From Actinomycetes bacterium (GTDB lineage Bacteria; Actinomycetota; Actinomycetes; Propionibacteriales; Nocardioidaceae): a DNA stretch of 36,068 bases. Within the stretch, counting starts at the first letter, position 1; the number at the start of each line of letters is the position of its first letter. A program made the translations under genes and the position numbers. Shown piece after piece: positions 1-7,483 of this stretch. The stretch lies in the NCBI GenBank assembly GCA_023396115.1, contig JAEWXC010000021.1, forward strand, positions 1 to 36,068, given 5' to 3'. The notes under the pieces are model-generated. The model was given only the letters and a program-made list of their open reading frames with translations. It searched no databases and was not told the DNA's origin.

Positions 1-27
1 ACCTGTCTCGGGGGCAGGGAGGGGGCG

Positions 28-59
28 GGGGCCCCGACGGTGGTGACGGTCAGGGCCCC
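28..59 (-). terminator. Candidate hairpin terminator after clpX
   Basis: A GC-rich inverted repeat pairs bases 28-34 with 53-59 (7 bp), then has one mismatch and three more pairs. It lies just past the clpX stop on the minus strand. No T-run follows, so it may be a Rho-independent-like hairpin of the kind common in high-GC actinobacteria, or only local GC structure. Confidence 0.4.
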
Positions 60-71
60 GGCCGGGACGAC

Positions 72-1352
72 TCAGGCGGACTTGCGATTCTTCGGCTCGT
101 CCTCGCGCGGCACCAGGGTCGGCGGCACGTCGTCGGTGACCACGTCGGCCCCGACCAGCACCTTGCCGATGTCCCCGCGGGAGGGGACCTCGTACATCAC
201 GTGGAGGAGCACCTCCTCGATGATCGCGCGCAGGCCGCGGGCGCCGGTGCCGCGCTCCAGGGCGCGGTCGGCGATGGCGTCGATGGCCTCGGGGGTGAAC
301 TCGAGTTCCACGTCGTCGAGCTCGAAGAGCTTCTGGTACTGCTTGACCAGCGCGTTGCGCGGCTCGGTGAGGATCTGCACCAGCGCGGCCCGGTCCAGCT
401 TGGAGACGCTGGCGATCAGCGGCAGCCGGCCGATGAACTCGGGGATGAGCCCGAACTTGGTGAGGTCCTCGGGACGCACCTGCGCCATCAGGTCCTGCGC
501 CTCGCGCTCGGCCTGGCCGCGCACTTCGGCGGTGAAGCCGAGCGACTTCTTGCCGACCCGCTGCTCCACGATGTGCTCCAGACCGGCGAACGCCCCACCC
601 ACGATGAACAGGATGTTGGTGGTGTCGATCTGGATGAACTCCTGGTGCGGGTGCTTGCGCCCGCCCTGCGGCGGCACCGAGGCGGTGGTGCCCTCGAGCA
701 TCTTCAGCAGCGCCTGCTGCACGCCCTCACCGGAGACGTCGCGGGTGATCGACGGGTTCTCGGCCTTGCGGGCCACCTTGTCGATCTCGTCGATGTAGAT
801 GATCCCGGTCTCGGCCTTCTTGACGTCGTAGTCGGCCGCCTGGATCAGCTTGAGCAGGATGTTCTCGACGTCCTCGCCCACGTAGCCGGCCTCGGTCAGC
901 GCGGTGGCGTCGGCGATCGCGAACGGGACGTTCAGCATCCGGGCCAGGGTCTGGGCGAGGTAGGTCTTGCCGCAGCCGGTGGGCCCGATCACCAGGATGT
1001 TGGACTTGGCGACCTCGACCTGGTCCTCCTTGCCCTTGCTGCTCATCGGCGCCAGACCGGCCTGCACCCGCTTGTAGTGGTTGTAGACGGCCACCGACAG
1101 CGCCTTCTTGGCGATGTCCTGCCCGATCACGTACGAGTTGAGGAACTCGAAGATCTCCCGCGGCTTGGGCAGTTCGTCGAGGCTGACGTCACTGCCCTCG
1201 GCGAGCTCCTCCTCGATGATCTCGTTGCACAGCTCGATGCACTCGTCGCAGATGTAGACGTTGGGTCCAGCGATGAGCTTCTTGACCTGCTTCTGGCTCT
1301 TCCCGCAGAAGTTGCACTTCAGCAGGTCACCACCGTCGCCGATGCGTGCCAC
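72..1352 (-). CDS. clpX: ATP-dependent Clp protease ATP-binding subunit ClpX
   Basis: ClpX is the AAA+ unfoldase that recognises substrates and threads them into the ClpP chamber in the cytoplasm. The 426-residue product has the N-terminal zinc-binding domain (Cys13, Cys16, Cys35, Cys38), Walker A GPTGCGKT at 123-130, pore loop GYVG at 156-159, Walker B ending in IDE at about 187-189, the RKH loop at 232-234 and the ClpP-docking loop (LGF, 271-273), so it looks fully functional. I chose the GTG at 1352 because the product then begins MARIGDGGDLLKC as in other actinobacterial ClpX, and AGGA lies about 10 nt upstream. A longer reading with 17 extra residues from 1403 is open but lacks family support. 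It lies 120 bp downstream of clpP2, separated by a strong hairpin, and probably shares the clpP1 transcript. Confidence 0.97.
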   Translation of the reverse strand: MARIGDGGDLLKCNFCGKSQKQVKKLIAGPNVYICDECIELCNEIIEEELAEGSDVSLDELPKPREIFEFLNSYVIGQDIAKKALSVAVYNHYKRVQAGLAPMSSKGKEDQVEVAKSNILVIGPTGCGKTYLAQTLARMLNVPFAIADATALTEAGYVGEDVENILLKLIQAADYDVKKAETGIIYIDEIDKVARKAENPSITRDVSGEGVQQALLKMLEGTTASVPPQGGRKHPHQEFIQIDTTNILFIVGGAFAGLEHIVEQRVGKKSLGFTAEVRGQAEREAQDLMAQVRPEDLTKFGLIPEFIGRLPLIASVSKLDRAALVQILTEPRNALVKQYQKLFELDDVELEFTPEAIDAIADRALERGTGARGLRAIIEEVLLHVMYEVPSRGDIGKVLVGADVVTDDVPPTLVPREDEPKNRKSA

Positions 1353-1416
1353 GTCTCGATCATCCTGTCGTCGGCCGGGTCGGGCCCGGGTACTTCCACA
1401 CAACCTGTTCGACGGT

Positions 1417-1454
1417 ACCCCGTGTCCGCCGCCGGGTGGTGGCGGACACGGGGT
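1417..1454 (-). terminator. Strong hairpin between clpP2 and clpX (attenuator or processing site)
   Basis: Bases 1417-1430 pair perfectly with 1441-1454 (14 bp, 10-nt loop) in the 120-bp gap between two co-oriented genes. No T-run follows on the minus strand. It could partly terminate the clpP1P2 transcript before clpX, protect the 3' end of the clpP mRNA, or simply end that operon if clpX has its own promoter. Confidence 0.6.
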
Positions 1455-1472
1455 CCGAGGGTCGGACCGGGC

Positions 1473-2081
1473 TCAGCCGAGCGCCGGCACGACCTTGCGC
1501 GACTCGATGACCGAGTCGATCAGGCCGTACTCCAGGGCCTGCTCGGCGGTCAGGATCTTGTCCCGCTCGATGTCCTTGCTGACGGTCTCGGCGTCCTTGC
1601 CGGTCGCGTCCGAGATCATCGTCTCCAGCAGCTCGCGCATCCGGAGGATCTCGTTGGCCTGGATCTCGATGTCCGAGGTCTGGCCGAAGGTGCCCTCGGT
1701 GTAGGGCTGGTGGATGAGGATCCGGCTGTTCGGCAGCGCGAGCCGCTTGCCGGGGGCGCCCGCGGCCAGCAGGATCGCGGCGGCCGAGGCCGCCTGACCC
1801 AAGCAGACGGTCTGCACGTCGCACTTGATGAAGCGCATCGTGTCGTAGATCGCGGTCAGCGCGGTGAACGAGCCACCGGGGCTGTTGATGTAGATCTGGA
1901 TGTCCTGGTCCGGGTTCATCGACTCCAGGCACATCAGCTGCGCCATGACCGCGTTGGCCACGTCGTCGGAGATGGGCGTGCCGAGGAAGATGATGCGGTC
2001 CTCGAACAGTTTCGCGAAGGGGTCGATCCGGCGGACTCCGTAGGAGGTCCGCTCCTCCCACTGCGGGATGTAGTAGTTCAT
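1473..2081 (-). CDS. clpP2: ATP-dependent Clp protease proteolytic subunit ClpP2
   Basis: This serine peptidase subunit forms the mixed ClpP1P2 tetradecamer known in actinobacteria. The 202-residue product carries the oxyanion segment NSPGG (66-70), nucleophile Ser99 in GQAASAAA, His124 in IHQP and a catalytic Asp at about 174. GQAASAAA rather than GQAASMG matches ClpP2, not ClpP1. The ATG lies 2 nt after the clpP1 stop, with GGAAGG inside the end of clpP1 as ribosome binding site, so the two genes are translationally coupled. Length and motifs are complete. Confidence 0.96.
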   Translation of the reverse strand: MNYYIPQWEERTSYGVRRIDPFAKLFEDRIIFLGTPISDDVANAVMAQLMCLESMNPDQDIQIYINSPGGSFTALTAIYDTMRFIKCDVQTVCLGQAASAAAILLAAGAPGKRLALPNSRILIHQPYTEGTFGQTSDIEIQANEILRMRELLETMISDATGKDAETVSKDIERDKILTAEQALEYGLIDSVIESRKVVPALG

Positions 2082-2083
2082 GT

Positions 2084-2713
2084 TCAGTCCTTCCGGTGGG
2101 CCGGGCGGCCCTCGTCGGCGGCCTCGCGGGCGCTGGTGACCACCTTGTCGACCAGGCCGTACTCGAGGGCCTGCTCAGCGGTGAACCACCGGTCGCGGTC
2201 GGCGTCGGCGTTGACCTGCTCGATGCTCTGGCCGGTGTGCTCGGCGATCAGCTCGAGCAGCACCTTCTTGATGTGCAGCGACTGCTGGGCCTGGATCTTG
2301 ATGTCCGAGGCCGAGCCGCCCATGCCCGAGGAGGGCTGGTGCATCATGATCCGCGCGTGCGGCAGGGCGTAGCGCTTGCCCTTGGTGCCGGCGCAGAGCA
2401 GGAACTGGCCCATCGAGGCAGCCAGACCCATGCCGACGGTCGCGACGTCGTTGGGGATGTAGTTCATGGTGTCGTAGATCGCCATGCCGGCGTCCACCGA
2501 GCCACCGGGGCTGTTGATGTGCAGGAAGATGTCCGCCTCGGGGTCCTCGGCCGACAGCAGGAGCAGCTGGGCGCAGATCGCGTTCGCGTTCTGGTCCCGG
2601 ACCTCCGAGCCCAGGAACACGATCCGCTCACGGAGCAGCCGCTGGTAGACGTTGTCGTCGAGTCCGTACGACGGGATCCCGCCGTTCATCTGGGGGGTGC
2701 TGGGAAGGTTCAC
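2084..2713 (-). CDS. clpP1: ATP-dependent Clp protease proteolytic subunit ClpP1
   Basis: This is the first gene of the clpP1-clpP2 operon. The 209-residue product has NSPGG, nucleophile Ser100 in GLAASMGQF, His125 and Asp174, so the triad is intact. I chose GTG 2713 because a TANNNT box (TAGTGT, 2726-2721) ends 7 nt before it, which would put transcription start on the start codon (leaderless). The alternative ATG at 2689 gives 201 residues, close to M. tuberculosis ClpP1, but has no clear ribosome site either. The open frame to 2887 runs through the promoter and is unlikely to be coding. A ClgR-type operator lies at 2765-2778. ClpP1 and ClpP2 are expected to act only as a hetero-complex with ClpX or ClpC. 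Confidence 0.93.
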   Translation of the reverse strand: MNLPSTPQMNGGIPSYGLDDNVYQRLLRERIVFLGSEVRDQNANAICAQLLLLSAEDPEADIFLHINSPGGSVDAGMAIYDTMNYIPNDVATVGMGLAASMGQFLLCAGTKGKRYALPHARIMMHQPSSGMGGSASDIKIQAQQSLHIKKVLLELIAEHTGQSIEQVNADADRDRWFTAEQALEYGLVDKVVTSAREAADEGRPAHRKD

Positions 2714-2720
2714 GTCGACG

Positions 2721-2726
2721 ACACTA
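2721..2726 (-). promoter_or_regulatory. -10 box of clpP1
   Basis: TAGTGT on the minus strand matches the actinobacterial TANNNT -10 consensus and is followed by 7 nt and the GTG start. No convincing -35 was found, which fits a promoter that needs an activator. Confidence 0.5.
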
Positions 2727-2764
2727 GCCGGAACCTCCGACGCAGCCACGCGATGTGGGCCCCT

Positions 2765-2778
2765 GTTCGCCGACAGCG
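2765..2778. promoter_or_regulatory. ClgR-type operator upstream of clpP1
   Basis: The sequence GTTCGC-CGACA-GCG matches the GTTCGC-N5-GCG operator described for Streptomyces ClgR and also the CGC-YNANR-GCG core reported for Corynebacterium. Its centre is about 58 bp upstream of the predicted clpP1 transcription start, a normal position for an activator. ClgR is the known activator of clpP1P2 in actinobacteria and is itself a Clp substrate, so this site would give feedback control. Confidence 0.7.
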
Positions 2779-2948
2779 CACACGGCCCTCCTGCGCCCCT
2801 CCGGCTCCGTCCTCCGCAGCCGTGCGCGATTCCCCTCCCCGGTGCCGGTACCGGCGGTGGCCGGGCGGAACCTCGCACCACCACCACACCCGCGCCACGA
2901 CCCCGGCGACGGGGTGTGGTCGGCTCGGTCGGCGGGCGCCCGGAAAAG

Positions 2949-2988
2949 CCCGACGGGCGCCCGAGCCGCAGCTCGGACGCCCGTCGGG
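2949..2988 (-). terminator. Rho-independent terminator of tig
   Basis: Bases 2949-2959 pair with 2978-2988 (11 bp), then one mismatch, then 2961-2966 with 2971-2976 around a CGCA loop. On the minus strand the stem is followed directly by CTTTTCC. It starts 10 bp past the tig stop. Confidence 0.85.
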
Positions 2989-2998
2989 AACGGCAGGA

Positions 2999-4378
2999 TC
3001 AGGCCTCGTCGGAGACCGGCTCCTCGGCGTCGCCCTCGGCAGCGGGCTCGCCCACGGTGCCGTCGGGACGCAGGTTCTTCAGGTCCACCACGTTGCCCGA
3101 GGCGTCCTTGACGGTCGCCGACTCCACGATGGTGGCGAGCGCCTTGCCGCGCAGGATCTCCGCGACCAGGTCGGGGATGTGGTTGTGCTCGAACATGTGG
3201 TTGGCGAACTCCTGCGGGTCCTGACCGGACTGCTGGGCGCGACGCACCATGTGCTGGGAGAGGTCGTTCTGGTCGACGCCGAGCTCCTCGGACTTCGCCA
3301 CGGCGTCCAGGATGAACTGGGCGGTGACGGCGTCACGCACTCGGCGCTCCAGGTCGGCCTCGAACTCCTCGACCGTCTGGCCCTCGTCCTCGAGGTACTT
3401 CTCCATGGTCAGGCCGGCGTACACGAGCTGCTGCTCGACGCTCTCGCGGCGGGCGTTGAGCTCGTCGGCGACCATCGTCTCGGGCAGCGGCACCGAGACC
3501 TTCTCCAGCAGGACCTCCAGGACGGCGTCGCGGGCGGCCGCGGCCTGCTCCAGGCGCTTGCCGTTGGCCAGGCGGACCTTGACGTCCTCGGTCAGCTCCT
3601 CGACGGTGTCGAACTCGCTGGCCAGCTGGGCGAACTCGTCGTCCAGCTCGGGCAGCTGCTGCTCGTTGACCTTGGTGACGGTGACGGTCACGTCGACGTC
3701 CTGGCCGACCAGGTCGCCGCCGACCAGCTGCGAGGCGAAGGTCTTGGTGTCACCGGCGGCCATGCCGACCAGCGACTCGTCCAGACCGTCGAGCATGCCG
3801 CCGCGACCGACCTGGTAGGACATGCCGGAGACCTCGCCACCCTCGACGACCTCGCCGTCGACGGCCGCGGCCAGGTCGATGGTCACGAAGTCACCGTCGG
3901 CGGCGGGACGCTCGACCTCGGTCAGGGTGCCGAAGCGCTGGCGCAGCGCCTCGACCTGCTCGGTGACGTCCTCGTCGGTGACCTCGAGGTCCTCGACCTC
4001 GGCGGTCAGGCCGTCGTAGGCCGGCAGCTCGAACTGCGGCTTGACGTCGACCTCGGCGGTGAACTCGATCAGCTCGCCGTCCTCGATCTTGGTGATCTCG
4101 ATCTCGGGCTGGCCCAGCGGCTCGAGGTCGTTGGACTGCATGGCCTCGGGGTAGGAGGCGTTGAGGACGTCGTTGATCGCCTCGTTCAGCACGGCGCCGC
4201 GACCGACCTGGCGGTCGATGACCGAGGCCGGGACCTTGCCGCGGCGGAAGCCGGGGACGTTGATCTGCTGGGCGATGGACTTGTACGCCTTGTCGAGGCT
4301 CGGCTTGAGCTCCTCGAAGGGCACCTCGACGGTCAGCTTGACCCGGGTCGGGTTCAAGGTCTCGACGGCGCTCTTCAC
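2999..4378 (-). CDS. tig: Trigger factor, ribosome-bound chaperone and prolyl isomerase
   Basis: Trigger factor docks on ribosomal protein uL23 at the exit tunnel and shields nascent chains. The 459-residue product has the N-terminal ribosome-binding domain with the signature GFRRGKVP at about 43-50, a central FKBP-type peptidyl-prolyl isomerase domain (about 155-245) and the long helical C-terminal chaperone arms, ending in an acidic Ala/Glu-rich tail. Start GTG 4378 has AGGAGA 8 nt upstream. A -10-like TAGGCT at 4488-4483 would give a leader of about 100 nt. tig lies upstream of the clpP operon as in many bacteria, but the T-tailed terminator at 2949-2988 separates the two transcripts. Confidence 0.97.
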   Translation of the reverse strand: MKSAVETLNPTRVKLTVEVPFEELKPSLDKAYKSIAQQINVPGFRRGKVPASVIDRQVGRGAVLNEAINDVLNASYPEAMQSNDLEPLGQPEIEITKIEDGELIEFTAEVDVKPQFELPAYDGLTAEVEDLEVTDEDVTEQVEALRQRFGTLTEVERPAADGDFVTIDLAAAVDGEVVEGGEVSGMSYQVGRGGMLDGLDESLVGMAAGDTKTFASQLVGGDLVGQDVDVTVTVTKVNEQQLPELDDEFAQLASEFDTVEELTEDVKVRLANGKRLEQAAAARDAVLEVLLEKVSVPLPETMVADELNARRESVEQQLVYAGLTMEKYLEDEGQTVEEFEADLERRVRDAVTAQFILDAVAKSEELGVDQNDLSQHMVRRAQQSGQDPQEFANHMFEHNHIPDLVAEILRGKALATIVESATVKDASGNVVDLKNLRPDGTVGEPAAEGDAEEPVSDEA

Positions 4379-4482
4379 AGGTGTTCTCCTATCGGTGCTG
4401 ATGCAGGTCGTGCCCGTGCCCGGGCGAGGGGAACCGCGGCTCGACCCTCACGCGGGGATCGGACGAACTGGTCCAGTGGGTC

Positions 4483-4488
4483 AGCCTA
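4483..4488 (-). promoter_or_regulatory. Candidate -10 box of tig
   Basis: TAGGCT on the minus strand fits TANNNT. It lies 105 nt upstream of the tig start, in the 217-bp stretch between tRNA-Pro and tig, where nothing else was recognised. No clear -35 is present. Confidence 0.35.
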
Positions 4489-4595
4489 CGTCGCCGCCCG
4501 CGCCGCGACCGAATTGCGCCCACAGGGCGGGTGCAGCACGCGGTGCGGGAGCGCCGGGCCGGCGGGGTCCGGCGGCGGGCGCGGACGGGTGGGGG

Positions 4596-4671
4596 TGGTC
4601 GGGGCGACAGGACTCGAACCTGCGGTCTCCTGCTCCCAAAGCAGGCGCGCTAGCCACTACGCTACGCCCCG
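4596..4671 (-). tRNA. tRNA-Pro (anticodon TGG)
   Basis: The minus strand folds into a full cloverleaf. The 7-bp acceptor stem pairs CGGGGCG with CGCCCCG, the anticodon stem is CCTGC/GCAGG around TTTGGGA, and the T-arm contains GGTTCGAGTCC. Discriminator A is followed by an encoded CCA. The anticodon TGG reads proline CCA and, by wobble, other CCN codons. Confidence 0.95.
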
Positions 4672-4710
4672 TCGAACGGCCCTCGCCGGTGCCGGCGCGG
4701 GGCCCCTCGG

Positions 4711-4781
4711 AGCGGATGACGGGAATCGAACCCGCGTCATCAGTTTGGAAGACTGAGGCTCTACCATTGAGCTACATCCGC
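4711..4781 (-). tRNA. tRNA-Gly (anticodon TCC)
   Basis: The acceptor stem GCGGATG pairs with CATCCGC, the anticodon arm is TCAGT-CTTCCAA-ACTGA, and the T-arm contains GGTTCGATTCC. The discriminator is T and no CCA is encoded (CCG follows), unlike the neighbouring tRNA-Pro 39 bp downstream. The two are probably co-transcribed, with Gly first. Confidence 0.95.
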
Positions 4782-4876
4782 GTGCCCGGCGACGCCGTCG
4801 CCGGAGCGGTCACATCGTGCCACACGCCCCAGCCCTCCCCCAACGCGGCACGGCGCGTGAGCGGGCCGAGTGGCGC

Positions 4877-5968
4877 TCAGGAGCGCTGGACCACCAGCAG
4901 GGCCCGGTCGTCGTTGGTGCCGCCGGAGGAGTCGATCAGCGTCGCCGCCCCGCCCGCGAACTCGCCCCGCAGGATCTGGTCGGCCTGCCCCAGCAACCGG
5001 TCGATGCCCTCGTCGATGGCCAGCCCGCGGGTCTCCACCAGGCCGTCGGTGTAGAGCAGGAACCCGTCCCCCTCGGCCAGGTGGCCCTCGGAGCCGTGGA
5101 AGAACGCGTCGGGCAGCAGACCCAGGATCGGGCCCTCGGTGGTGACCAGCGACCAGGCGCCGCTGCCGTGGCTGTAGTGGGCGGTCGGCGGGTGACCGGC
5201 CGTCCAGACCCGGTACTGGGCGGTCTCCAGGTCCAGGCTCAGGTGCACCGCGGTGGCGAACCCCTCGGCCCACTCCTGGCGGAGCAGGAAGTTGTTGGCC
5301 GCGGTGAGGAACTGCTCCGGGGGCAGGGCCGCGAGCAGGCCCCCGAACGCACCGGAGAGCAGCAGGGCCCGGGTCCCGGCGCTCTCCCCCTTGCCCGAGA
5401 CGTCGACCAGGACCAGGTCCAGCCGGCGCCCGTCGTCGGAGCGGCTGGCCACCACGAAGTCGCCGGCGAACGGCGTCCCGCCGGCCGAACGCAACGCGCT
5501 CTCCACGGTCCACCCGGCGGGCAGTTCGGGGATCGCGCCCTGCTTGAGGATCCGGTCGCGCAGGTCGACCAGCATCGACTCCCCGGTGAACCCGCCCACG
5601 CCCAGCCGGCTGCGGCGGAACGAGGCGAGCAGGATGATGAAGCCCATCGCGAAGATCACGCCCACCGCGGCTGCGGTGCGCACGGTGAACGTGGGTTGGG
5701 TGGTCAGGCAGACGGTCAGCACGCTCAGCACGAAGACCACGAACCAGGACAGCTGCCCCGGTCCCAGACTGAGGCTGGCCAGCACCATCGGCAGCGAGAG
5801 CAGGATCAACGGGAAGTAGTCCGGGGCGGTCAGGATGCCGACCGCGAAGCCCAGGGTCGCGACCACGAGGAGCAGCAACGTCTCGATCGAGGCGTTGCGG
5901 ATCAGCCACAACCGCGCGCCGGTAGGCGTCAGCAGCGACCTGCGGCCGCTCATCGTGCCCCCACCCAT
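4877..5968 (-). CDS. Membrane-anchored PP2C-type (SpoIIE) serine/threonine phosphatase
   Basis: The 363-residue product has about four N-terminal membrane segments (around 28-48, 52-68, 73-88 and 98-116), then a cytoplasmic SpoIIE/RsbU-type phosphatase domain. The metal-binding motifs are visible: AGDF (about 168-171), DVSGKG (about 190-195), TAGHPP, YTDGLVE and NDDRALL near the C-terminus. Such enzymes usually dephosphorylate anti-sigma-factor antagonists in partner-switching stress pathways. No partner (RsbV or RsbW type) is nearby, so its target is unknown. The membrane part is not a recognised sensor family. The start ATG 5968 has GAGGGG 12 nt upstream, and ATG 5953 is an alternative. It lies 16 bp after nei, so it is probably the last gene of an rpiB-nei-phosphatase unit. 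Confidence 0.88.
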   Translation of the reverse strand: MGGGTMSGRRSLLTPTGARLWLIRNASIETLLLLVVATLGFAVGILTAPDYFPLILLSLPMVLASLSLGPGQLSWFVVFVLSVLTVCLTTQPTFTVRTAAAVGVIFAMGFIILLASFRRSRLGVGGFTGESMLVDLRDRILKQGAIPELPAGWTVESALRSAGGTPFAGDFVVASRSDDGRRLDLVLVDVSGKGESAGTRALLLSGAFGGLLAALPPEQFLTAANNFLLRQEWAEGFATAVHLSLDLETAQYRVWTAGHPPTAHYSHGSGAWSLVTTEGPILGLLPDAFFHGSEGHLAEGDGFLLYTDGLVETRGLAIDEGIDRLLGQADQILRGEFAGGAATLIDSSGGTNDDRALLVVQRS

Positions 5969-5984
5969 GCTGTTGTTCCCCTCG

Positions 5985-6857
5985 TCAATGCTGAGCAGAG
6001 CCTACGGCCCGGGACCGGAACCGTGGTTGACAATGCGGACACCAGAAGGAGTTCCTTCCCGCGAGCGCCTCGGTGCGCACCGCCGCGCCGCACACGTGGC
6101 AGGGCTGGCCCTGGCGCCGGTAGACGTAGACCTCTCCCCCGTGGTCGTCCCGGCGCGGGTCGCGACCCATCGCCTCGGGCTCGTGCTCGGGGCGGACCGT
6201 GTCGATCCGGTTGCGCTCCACCCCGACCGCCATCAGCGCCACCAGGTCGGCCCAGATCGCGTCGAACTGCGCGCGGCGCAGGGTGCGGCCCGGGCGCAGC
6301 GGGTGCATCCGGGCGCGGAACAGGACCTCGGCGCGGTAGACGTTCCCGACCCCGGCGATCACGGCCTGGTCCATCAGCAGGTCACCGATCGACCGGTCCG
6401 AGCGCCGGATCCGGGCCCAGGCCCGCTCGGGGTCGGCGTCGGCCCGCAGCGGGTCGGGCCCCAGGGAGGCGATCACCTCGGCCCGGCGGCCGGCGTCGAC
6501 CAGGTCGCACCGGGTGGCACCGCGCAGGTCCGCGACGAGCACCTCGGGCCCCTCTGTCCCGGCCCGTTCGGCGACCAGCCGCAGCCGCACCGCCCCGACC
6601 GGGACCGGCTCGCTCGTCAACCCGGTGGTGATCGCCAGGCCCCCGATCAGGCCCAGGTGGATGTGCACGGTGCGCCCGTCGGCGAAGTCCAGGAAGAGGT
6701 GCTTGCCGGCGGACTCGGCCGCCTCCAGGACCAGTCCGTCGAGGCTGGCGGCGTCCGCGGCGAAGCGTCCCTGCGGGCTGCTCACCCGGACCGGGCGACC
6801 GACGAAGGTCGCCCCCAGGTCATCAGCGAGTCGTCGGAGGGTGTGCCCCTCAGGCAT
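5985..6857 (-). CDS. nei: Fpg/Nei family DNA glycosylase (Nei-type, endonuclease VIII)
   Basis: This base-excision repair glycosylase/AP lyase acts on oxidised bases. The 290-residue product starts MPEGHTL, giving the catalytic Pro2 and Glu3 after Met removal, and has Lys52 in the conserved GKHLF segment. The helix-two-turn-helix is at about 157-187 (LLMDQAVIAGVGNVYRAEV), and the C-terminal zinc finger has CxxC...CxxC with Arg before the last pair (RNSFWCPHC). The MPEGHTL start favours Nei over Fpg. Start ATG 6857 overlaps the rpiB stop by 8 bp, so translation is coupled. nei next to rpiB is also seen in mycobacteria (Rv2464c-Rv2465c). Confidence 0.94.
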   Translation of the reverse strand: MPEGHTLRRLADDLGATFVGRPVRVSSPQGRFAADAASLDGLVLEAAESAGKHLFLDFADGRTVHIHLGLIGGLAITTGLTSEPVPVGAVRLRLVAERAGTEGPEVLVADLRGATRCDLVDAGRRAEVIASLGPDPLRADADPERAWARIRRSDRSIGDLLMDQAVIAGVGNVYRAEVLFRARMHPLRPGRTLRRAQFDAIWADLVALMAVGVERNRIDTVRPEHEPEAMGRDPRRDDHGGEVYVYRRQGQPCHVCGAAVRTEALAGRNSFWCPHCQPRFRSRAVGSAQH

Positions 6858-7365
6858 CGGCGCCGGGGGCGCCCTGCAGCGCGGACTCCGGCAGCGGCGG
6901 CAGGTCGCCGGTGGTCTCGTAGTCGGCCAGCTGGCCGATCCGGCGCACGTGGCGCTCGTCGCCGGGGAACGGCTCGGCCAGGAACAGTTCCACGAACCGG
7001 GTCATCTCCGCCAAGGTGTGCATCCGACCGCCGACCGAGATCACGTTGGCGTTGTTGTGCTCGCGGGCCAGCTTGGCGGTGTCCTCGGACCAGACCAGGG
7101 CCGAGCGGATGCCCTTCACCTTGTTGGCGGCGATCTGCTCACCGTTGCCCGACCCACCGATCACCACACCCAGGGAGTCCAGCCCCTCGGCCTGCTCGGC
7201 GGCGACACCCTCGGCGGCGCGCAGGCAGAAGACCGGGTAGTCGTCGAGGGCGTCGTAGACGAACGGACCGTGGTCGACGACCTCGTAGTCGTGGTCGAGG
7301 AGCCAGTTGGTCAAGTGCTCCTTGAGCTCGAGGCCGGCGTGGTCAGAACCCAGGTGAACGCGCAT
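6850..7365 (-). CDS. rpiB: Ribose-5-phosphate isomerase B
   Basis: RpiB interconverts ribose-5-phosphate and ribulose-5-phosphate in the pentose phosphate pathway. The 171-residue product begins MRVHLGSDHAG, has the phosphate/active-site loop GGSGNGEQIAANK at 70-82 and His103 in the EHNNANV segment. The catalytic Cys of the E. coli enzyme is absent. The Glu at 76 corresponds to the base used by the mycobacterial subtype. Start ATG 7365 has GGGAGAA upstream. The reading frame stays open to 7890 but that extension is not supported. Confidence 0.95.
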   Translation of the reverse strand: MRVHLGSDHAGLELKEHLTNWLLDHDYEVVDHGPFVYDALDDYPVFCLRAAEGVAAEQAEGLDSLGVVIGGSGNGEQIAANKVKGIRSALVWSEDTAKLAREHNNANVISVGGRMHTLAEMTRFVELFLAEPFPGDERHVRRIGQLADYETTGDLPPLPESALQGAPGADA

Positions 7366-7483
7366 GGGTCCATTCTCCCAGAGCGGGCCCGCGCAGCGAC
7401 AACCGGCGGCGAGGATGGACCGGACCGGCGTAACACCCCCGACAGGTGCAGGTGTGAGTACCGAGCACCCCGAGGAGTCACCG

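Noticed and set aside
201..2372. 723-codon plus-strand open frame opposite clpX and clpP
   Set aside because: A GC-rich antisense shadow of three well-conserved genes, with no motif of its own. The same applies to the long frames at 2096-4756, 11959-13794, 16678-19221, 24762-27107, 27227-30628 and 33531-35594.
2744..2755. Second ClgR site CGC-N6-GCG near clpP1
   Set aside because: The spacing is 6 rather than 5 and the flanking GTT is absent, so it does not fit the operator.
4596..4781. Tandem tRNAs as an integration site with adjacent island
   Set aside because: Both tRNAs are complete, and no integrase, direct repeat of the tRNA 3' end or foreign composition is seen beside them.
7454..7483. 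GTG 7454 as start of the membrane-protein gene
   Set aside because: The ATG at 7484 has GAGGAG at ideal spacing, while GTG 7454 has no ribosome site or -10 box at leaderless distance.
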